Assembly: GCA_910587675.1 (NCBI GenBank)
Contig: CAJUMU010000037.1
Coordinates: 1-10,181, forward strand
Origin: an uncultured Alistipes sp.
GTDB lineage: Bacteria; Bacteroidota; Bacteroidia; Bacteroidales; Rikenellaceae
DNA length: 10,181 nt
Direction of reading: 5' to 3'
The notes beneath the pieces are model-generated. The model saw only the letters and a program-made list of their open reading frames with translations, was not told where the DNA came from and ran no database searches. Below are positions 6,456 through 10,181 of this stretch, piece after piece; the first letter of the stretch is position 1, and every line of letters starts with the position of its first letter. A program made the translations under genes and the position numbers.

Positions 6456-6550
6456 TCGGGGCGCAGCCTGCGAAGACTGCGAACGAAACGTATGTGAGTT
6501 GCGGGCCTTCGCGGGGCGAGGCTGCGGCCCGCGCGATTCTTCGAATCGCA
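6456..6550 (+). repeat. REP-like palindromic repeat, copy B, between uxaC and kduI
   Basis: Bases 6456-6481 match 261-286 of the left terminal module at 23 of 26 positions, and 6518-6550 match 278-310 at 27 of 33. Between them lies a piece (6488-6500) resembling the 319-331 segment of copy A, so the modules are rearranged. The hairpin GCGATTC, TTC, GAATCGC at 6533-6549 replaces the GGTTC/GAACC stem of copy A with a paired change (G-C to A-T), so base pairing is kept. No protein gene accompanies this copy. It sits inside an operon and may affect RNA stability or polarity between uxaC and kduI. Confidence 0.65.
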
Positions 6551-6559
6551 ATCTCCTTC

Positions 6560-7963
6560 TTAAAACCTGAAGAACTCCTTGGCGTTGCGGTAGCTTATGT
6601 CCTCCACCATGCGGCCGATGAAATCCATCTCGCTCGCAGGCAGCAGACCCGCCTCTATGTCGTTGCCGATGAGGTTGCACAACGTGCGGCGGAAATACTC
6701 GTGGCGCGGGTAGCTCAGGAAGCTGCGCGAGTCGGTCAGCATGCCGACGAAACGGCTCAGCAGCCCCAGCAGCGAGAGGGCGTTCATCTGACGCTCCATG
6801 CCGTCCTTTTGGTCGAGGAACCACCATCCCGAGCCGAACTGTATCTTGCCCGCGGTTTCGCCGTCCTGAAAGTTTCCGATCATGGTGGCCACCATCTCGT
6901 TGTCGCGGGGGTTGAGGTTGTAGAGGATCGTTTTGGCCAGCTTGCCCTGCGCGTCGAGGCGGTCGAGATACCCCGCCATGTTCTTGGCCAGCGTGAAGTC
7001 GCCTATCGAGTCGAAGCCCGTGTCGACGCCTATGGTCGCCAGTTTGCGGCTGTTGTTGTTGCGTATGACGCCGAAGTGGAACTGCTGGGTCCACCCCGTC
7101 TCCCAATCCATCACGGCGAACTCCGTCAACATGGCGCTCTTGTATTTGCGCGTCTCCTCGTCGGTGAGCGTCGCGCCGCCGTACGCCTTGGCGAAGATCG
7201 TCTCGATTTCGGCCTCGGTGTAATCCTCGGCATAAAACTCCTCGATGCCGTGGTCGCTCAGTCGGCATCCCGCGCTCTCGAAGAAGCGGTGACGCGCGCG
7301 CAATGCGTCAAGCAGGGTCGCGAACGAGCGTATCTCGATGCCCGCCGCCTCGGCCAAACGGTCGATATAGGCTTTGAATGCCGCCGGGTTCTCCACGGCC
7401 ATGGCCTTGTCGGGCCGCCACGTGGGCAGCACCTTGCACTCGAAACCCTCCTCGCGGCACTTTATATGGTGCTCCAGCGAATCGGCGGGGTCGTCGGTCG
7501 TGCATACGACCTCCACATTGTAGCGGCGCATAAGTCCCCGCGCCGAATATTCGGGCCGCTGCAACAGATCGGTGCAACGGTCGTAAATCGCGCGCGCCGA
7601 AGCGGGGTTGAGCAGCACCTCGACGCCGAAAGCGGTCTTGAGTTCGAGGTGCGTCCAGTGGTAGAGCGGATTGCGCATGGTGTAGGGCACCGTCTCGGCC
7701 CACTTCTCGAACTTCTCCCAATCCGAGGCGTCGCCCGTGCAGTAACGCTCCCCGACGCCGTTGGTGCGCATCGCGCGCCACTTGTAGTGGTCGCCGTCGA
7801 GCCATATCTCGGCCAGATTGCGGAAACGGTGGTCGGAGGCCACGTATTCGGGGTTGAGGTGGCAGTGGTAGTCGATGATGGGCATCTTGGCCGCATGATC
7901 GTGGTAGAGCCGCTCGGCCGCAGGGCTTTGCAGCAGGAAATTTTCGTCGTTGAACTTTTTCAT
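6560..7963 (-). CDS. uxaC: Glucuronate (uronate) isomerase UxaC
   Basis: 467 residues, against about 470 for E. coli UxaC. This cytoplasmic metal-dependent amidohydrolase-superfamily enzyme converts D-glucuronate to D-fructuronate and D-galacturonate to D-tagaturonate. Signatures: metal-site DYHCHL at 31-36 with His33 and His35, YHWTHLEL at 101-108, CTTDDP at 154-159, TWRPDK at 181-186, QFHFG at 294-298, FGSGWWF at 376-382 and DSRSFLSYPRHEYFRR at 411-426. I chose the ATG at 7963; a longer frame reaches 8032 but would overlap the -7 promoter element, and family proteins start here. It is the first gene of the leftward operon, with a clear promoter about 70 bases upstream. The next steps (tagaturonate or fructuronate reductase and dehydratase) are not in the window. 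Confidence 0.96.
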   Translation of the reverse strand: MKKFNDENFLLQSPAAERLYHDHAAKMPIIDYHCHLNPEYVASDHRFRNLAEIWLDGDHYKWRAMRTNGVGERYCTGDASDWEKFEKWAETVPYTMRNPLYHWTHLELKTAFGVEVLLNPASARAIYDRCTDLLQRPEYSARGLMRRYNVEVVCTTDDPADSLEHHIKCREEGFECKVLPTWRPDKAMAVENPAAFKAYIDRLAEAAGIEIRSFATLLDALRARHRFFESAGCRLSDHGIEEFYAEDYTEAEIETIFAKAYGGATLTDEETRKYKSAMLTEFAVMDWETGWTQQFHFGVIRNNNSRKLATIGVDTGFDSIGDFTLAKNMAGYLDRLDAQGKLAKTILYNLNPRDNEMVATMIGNFQDGETAGKIQFGSGWWFLDQKDGMERQMNALSLLGLLSRFVGMLTDSRSFLSYPRHEYFRRTLCNLIGNDIEAGLLPASEMDFIGRMVEDISYRNAKEFFRF

Positions 7964-8029
7964 GACAGTCGGTTTTTTTGGTCGGATTTTTACGGCGGAC
8001 ACGCATAAGGACGGATTCGCCGCATTGCA

Positions 8030-8060
8030 CAAAGATAACTTAAATATCGGTTAATATCAA
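8030..8060 (-). promoter_or_regulatory. Promoter of the uronate operon (uxaC)
   Basis: On the minus strand the -33 element TTG is at 8060-8058 and the -7 element TATCTTTG at 8037-8030, with exactly 20 bases between. Transcription should start near 8023, giving a leader of about 60 bases before the ATG at 7963. Inside the spacer the hexamer GATATT occurs twice, ten bases apart (8058-8053 and 8048-8043), one helical turn, which could be a regulator site; this is inference. Confidence 0.8.
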
Positions 8061-8065
8061 CTTTT

Positions 8066-8231
8066 CCCCGGCCTCGTCGGGGGCGGATGAACGCTTGTCG
8101 GCAAAAATATACATTAATCCGTCGAGGATATTCGCGGTTCGCCGTCGGCGGTCGGATTGCGCGAGCCTCGTGCGAGCAGCAGTCCGCCGCGTGGGGCGGC
8201 GGCGAACTGCCGACATCGTGTCGCGATGTCG
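8066..8231. other. Hairpin-rich part of the divergent intergenic region
   Basis: There is no convincing gene in the 392 bases between uxaC and the DUF3127 gene. This part holds four consecutive inverted repeats: CCCCG/CGGGG at 8066-8082; an outer AATCCG/CGGATT pair at 8116-8158 enclosing CGG/CCG; a stem CCGCCGC/GCGGCGG at 8184-8202 extended across a three-base bulge by CAGT/ACTG (8180-8209); and a perfect eight-base stem CGACATCG/CGATGTCG with loop TGTCG at 8211-8231. No T run follows on either strand apart from five T left of 8116 read leftward. A TATGTTTG box on the minus strand at 8275-8268 lacks a TTG partner. It could be a structured RNA, regulator sites or a decayed repeat. Confidence 0.4.
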
Positions 8232-8316
8232 AATTATCTGCCCGAAATCAACGTCCGTTTTCGCCGCCAAACATATTAAAACCCGACATACCTTTCGCAT
8301 TTCGGTTTTGTTTTCG

Positions 8317-8324
8317 TAACTTTG
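8317..8324 (+). promoter_or_regulatory. Probable -7 element for the DUF3127 gene
   Basis: TAACTTTG fits the TAnnTTTG consensus and lies 31 bases before the ATG at 8356. The matching -33 position (around 8294) reads TTC rather than TTG, so the promoter is weaker than that of uxaC. The leader between it and the ATG is AT-rich, as usual in Bacteroidota, with no clear Shine-Dalgarno sequence. Confidence 0.55.
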
Positions 8325-8355
8325 CGGTAATCAAACATCACAAAATTATACCATC

Positions 8356-8721
8356 ATGGAGTTCGAAGGAGTAGTATACAAGATAATGCCCGCCACCAAG
8401 GGCACCTCCGCTCGCGGCGACTGGCAGCGTCAGGAGGTTATTTTCGAGATGCCGAGCGAGTTCTCGCGCAAGGTGTGCGTCACGTTCTTCAACAAGGAGT
8501 CGGAGGTGGCCCGCCTGAAGGAGGGCGCGACCTATACGGTTTCGGTCAACATCGAATCGCGCGAGTACAACGGCCGTTGGTACACCGACGTGCGTGCATG
8601 GCGCGTACAGCCCAAGCAGGAGGCCGCGCCCGCATCGATGCCCGACATGCCTCCCGTAGGCGAGGAGCCGTCGTATACGTCGTCTGCCGCCTCGGCCGAA
8701 GTGGACGATCTCCCGTTCTGA
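8356..8721 (+). CDS. DUF3127 family protein with SSB-like C-terminal tail
   Basis: A 121-residue cytoplasmic protein. Residues 1-86 fit DUF3127, a small beta-rich Bacteroidota family resembling an OB fold: the start EFEGVVYKI, a central QEVIFEM strand, FFNKESEVARLKEG (44-57) and IESREYNGRWYTDVRAWRV (66-84). Residues 87-115 are a flexible Pro/Ala/Glu-rich linker, and the protein ends DDLPF (117-121). This layout (OB-like domain, disordered linker, acidic tail with terminal Pro-Phe) is that of single-stranded DNA-binding protein, whose tail DDDIPF binds partner enzymes. Nucleic-acid binding is therefore likely but not demonstrated for the family as far as I know. The gene starts a rightward pair; the mutarotase begins 17 bases later. 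It diverges from the uronate operon and probably has an unrelated role. Confidence 0.85.
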   Translation: MEFEGVVYKIMPATKGTSARGDWQRQEVIFEMPSEFSRKVCVTFFNKESEVARLKEGATYTVSVNIESREYNGRWYTDVRAWRVQPKQEAAPASMPDMPPVGEEPSYTSSAASAEVDDLPF

Positions 8722-8738
8722 CGCTCCATCCCGCCGAC

Positions 8739-9842
8739 ATGAAACGCTTCGTCATGGCTGCGGCCCTGCTGTGCGCCTCGTGCGCCTTGCAGCGGGCCGA
8801 GGATATTCGTTTGATCGCCCCGACGGCGTTCGAACGCACCGTGAACGGCGTCTCGACGTCGCTCTATACGTTGCGCGGCGGCGATCTGACCATGCAGGTC
8901 ACCGATTACGGCGCGCGCATAACAGGTCTGTGGGCTCCCGACCGCGAGGGGCGCATGGACGATATCGTCATAGGCCACGCCACGCTCGACGACTACCTGA
9001 CCGCACCCGTATCGCGGGTGGCGGGCGCGGCGGTGGGGCCCGTCGCCAACCGCATAGGTCGGGGAGAGTACGAGATCGACGGAGTGAAATACGCCCTCGA
9101 GCGCAACAACAACGGCAACACGCTGCACAGCGGTCCCGCGGGATTCGACAAGGTGGTGTGGAGCGTTAAGGAAGCGACCGCAAGCAGCGTATGTTTCGAA
9201 TACCGATCGCCCGACGGCGAGTTCGGGTTCCCGGGCAACCGCACGGTGGAGATGACATACACGCTCACGCCCGACAACGAGTTGGAGATCCGTTACCGCG
9301 CCACGACCGACGTGCCCACCCCGATCAACATGACCAACCACACCTTCTTCAACCTCGGAGGCGAGGGCAGCGGCGATGTGCTCGGATACACGCTTAAGGT
9401 CGGGGCTTCGCGCTATACTCCCGTCGACGGCAACACCCTGCCCACGGGTGAGATAGCGTCGGTCGAGGGCACTCCGTACGATTTCCGCACGGCGCATGCC
9501 ATCGGCGACCGAATTGCCGACGCGGGCGGATACGACAACAACTTCGTTATCGACTCGGCCGACGGCGAGACGTTGCGCACCGCGGCCGTCGTGCACGATC
9601 CCGTGTCGGGCCGCACGATCGAGGTGCTGACCGACCAACCCGGCATTCAGATATACACCGCGGGGGCTTTCTCGGGCGATACCGTAGGCAAATACGGCCA
9701 CCGACTCGAAAAATACCACGCCATCGCGCTCGAAACGCAAAAATTCCCCGACGCGATGCACCATCCCGCTTTCCCTTCGATCATCGTCCGTCCCGACGAC
9801 TGCTACACCCACGTCTGCATCTACCGCTTCTCGGCGGAGTAA
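8739..9842 (+). CDS. galM: Aldose 1-epimerase (galactose mutarotase), exported
   Basis: 367 residues, the normal length for GalM plus a signal. It interconverts alpha and beta anomers of hexoses. I chose the ATG at 8739, which starts a signal sequence (Lys-Arg, hydrophobic run, then CASC with Cys15), so the protein is probably a lipoprotein, though the lipobox is not ideal; the longer upstream frame overlaps the DUF3127 gene. Family motifs: YGARITGLWAPD (57-68), GPVANRIGRG (100-109), NTLHSG with His130, TNHTFFNLGG with catalytic acid His201, YDNNFV with Asp266, QPGIQIYTAG (300-309) and LETQKFPDA with catalytic base Glu332. All key residues are intact. The substrate sugar cannot be told. It follows the DUF3127 gene by 17 bases and ends 15 bases before the right-hand repeat; no terminator with a T run is seen. 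Confidence 0.92.
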   Translation: MKRFVMAAALLCASCALQRAEDIRLIAPTAFERTVNGVSTSLYTLRGGDLTMQVTDYGARITGLWAPDREGRMDDIVIGHATLDDYLTAPVSRVAGAAVGPVANRIGRGEYEIDGVKYALERNNNGNTLHSGPAGFDKVVWSVKEATASSVCFEYRSPDGEFGFPGNRTVEMTYTLTPDNELEIRYRATTDVPTPINMTNHTFFNLGGEGSGDVLGYTLKVGASRYTPVDGNTLPTGEIASVEGTPYDFRTAHAIGDRIADAGGYDNNFVIDSADGETLRTAAVVHDPVSGRTIEVLTDQPGIQIYTAGAFSGDTVGKYGHRLEKYHAIALETQKFPDAMHHPAFPSIIVRPDDCYTHVCIYRFSAE

Positions 9843-9887
9843 TCATCTCGACTCGACGAGGCGCAAAATTCACATGCGTCAGCCAAA

Positions 9888-9920
9888 TGCAGTTCGGAGA
9901 ACCGTGCGGGCTGCGGCCCG
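9888..9920 (-). repeat. REP-like palindromic repeat, copy C
   Basis: A shortened version of copy A in inverted orientation. The large stem is missing one arm; the smaller hairpin (GGTTC, TCC, GAACT on the minus strand) is kept with one G-T pair. It lies directly after the stop codon of the right-hand gene fragment, as copy A does on the left. Confidence 0.6.
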
Positions 9921-9927
9921 AGAAAAA

Positions 9928-10181
9928 TTAAGGTTCCAACTTGAACATCACCCTCATCAACTCCATCAAAGACTTGCTTTTGATCTCCTTTTCGAACTCC
10001 TCGTCGGTGAAATCCGAGTCGCCCACACGGGCGACGAACTCGACCAAGAAACGAAGGTGAACCAAACTCTCTATCGGAAAGCGAAACGCACTGTCCCAGT
10101 CGCCCTGACGAATCACAATAGAATGGTCGCGACCCACCAAACGGCCTATGTTGGCTATAGAACTCTCGTTGCCATCGAAAT
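9928..10181 (-). CDS. C-terminal fragment of the repeated gene, right copy
   Basis: The same 83-residue C-terminal piece as at 1-254, entering from beyond the right edge and ending with TAA at 9930-9928. It differs from the left copy by Val for Ile in ESL(I/V)HLRF and Lys for Arg in EEFE(R/K)EI. The segment IGRLVGRDHSIV, reminiscent of DnaA domain IV, is identical. TTG at 10140 is only the first possible start codon inside the window; the gene is truncated by the window edge. Confidence 0.6.
   Translation of the reverse strand, partial: FDGNESSIANIGRLVGRDHSIVIRQGDWDSAFRFPIESLVHLRFLVEFVARVGDSDFTDEEFEKEIKSKSLMELMRVMFKLEP

Larger units (their letters stand above)
9857..10181 (-). repeat. Right copy of terminal inverted repeat module
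   Basis: The reverse complement of this end matches 1-358. It contains the fragment of the repeated gene and its 3' flank, and ends at the shared octamer GCGCCTCG (9864-9857 on the minus strand). Compared with the left copy it lacks 16 bases that complete the large hairpin and about 16 bases that make the 335-349 palindrome. The inner boundary lies only 15 bases after the galM stop codon. Confidence 0.93.

Noticed and set aside
6494..8008. A 504-codon open frame on the plus strand opposite uxaC.
   Set aside because: It is the antisense shadow of a gene with intact family motifs, and its composition is rich in Val, Ala, Arg and His with no recognisable domain.
8040..8300. An 86-codon open frame on the minus strand in the divergent intergenic region.
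   Set aside because: It is Arg-rich, covers the hairpins and the -33 element of the uxaC promoter, and has no family resemblance or start-site support.
8532..9812. A 426-codon open frame on the minus strand opposite the mutarotase gene.
   Set aside because: Shadow of galM, which has all its catalytic residues; the antisense product shows no motif.

Overview
The window looks like a GC-rich member of the Bacteroidota, most like Alistipes or another Rikenellaceae. The evidence is three Bacteroidota-typical protein families (DUF4251, DUF3127, DUF4861), two promoters of the Bacteroidota form (TTG, 20 bases, TAnnTTTG), no clear Shine-Dalgarno sites, and high GC by eye in genes with AT-rich intergenic patches. 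The genus is an inference. It appears to be a short contig broken at both ends inside copies of one repeated gene.

Layout. The two ends (about 1-358 and 9857-10181) are inverted copies of one module: the last 83 codons of a gene plus a 3' flank rich in palindromes. The outermost 119 bases are identical and the copies diverge after that. From 359 to 844 there is no convincing gene, but a Bacteroidota promoter at 552-582 points into a possible small RNA that runs toward the end of the main operon.

The minus strand from about 8060 down to 845 carries one operon-like run: uxaC, kduI, kduD, a DUF4861 lipoprotein, a short-chain dehydrogenase, a class-3-like aldehyde dehydrogenase and a DUF4251 lipoprotein. 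KduI and KduD turn the 4-deoxy-5-keto uronate released from unsaturated uronides into 2-keto-3-deoxygluconate (KDG). UxaC isomerises free glucuronate or galacturonate. The cluster is therefore the upper part of uronic acid catabolism, probably fed by pectin, glycosaminoglycan or a similar polyuronide. No lyase, transporter, KDG kinase or KDPG aldolase lies in the window. The dehydrogenase pair is an unusual rider: its best resemblance is to enzymes acting on lipophilic alcohols and aldehydes.

A 392-base divergent intergenic region (7964-8355) holds the uxaC promoter, several hairpins and a promoter for the rightward pair. That pair is a small DUF3127 protein ending in an SSB-like acidic tail, and an exported aldose 1-epimerase (galM type).

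The most unusual signal is the repeat family. The terminal repeated gene has a segment resembling the DNA-binding signature of DnaA domain IV. It is followed by palindromes that recur without the gene between uxaC and kduI, with a compensatory base-pair change. This looks like a REP-type element with its associated gene, but the amino-terminal part of that gene lies outside the window.
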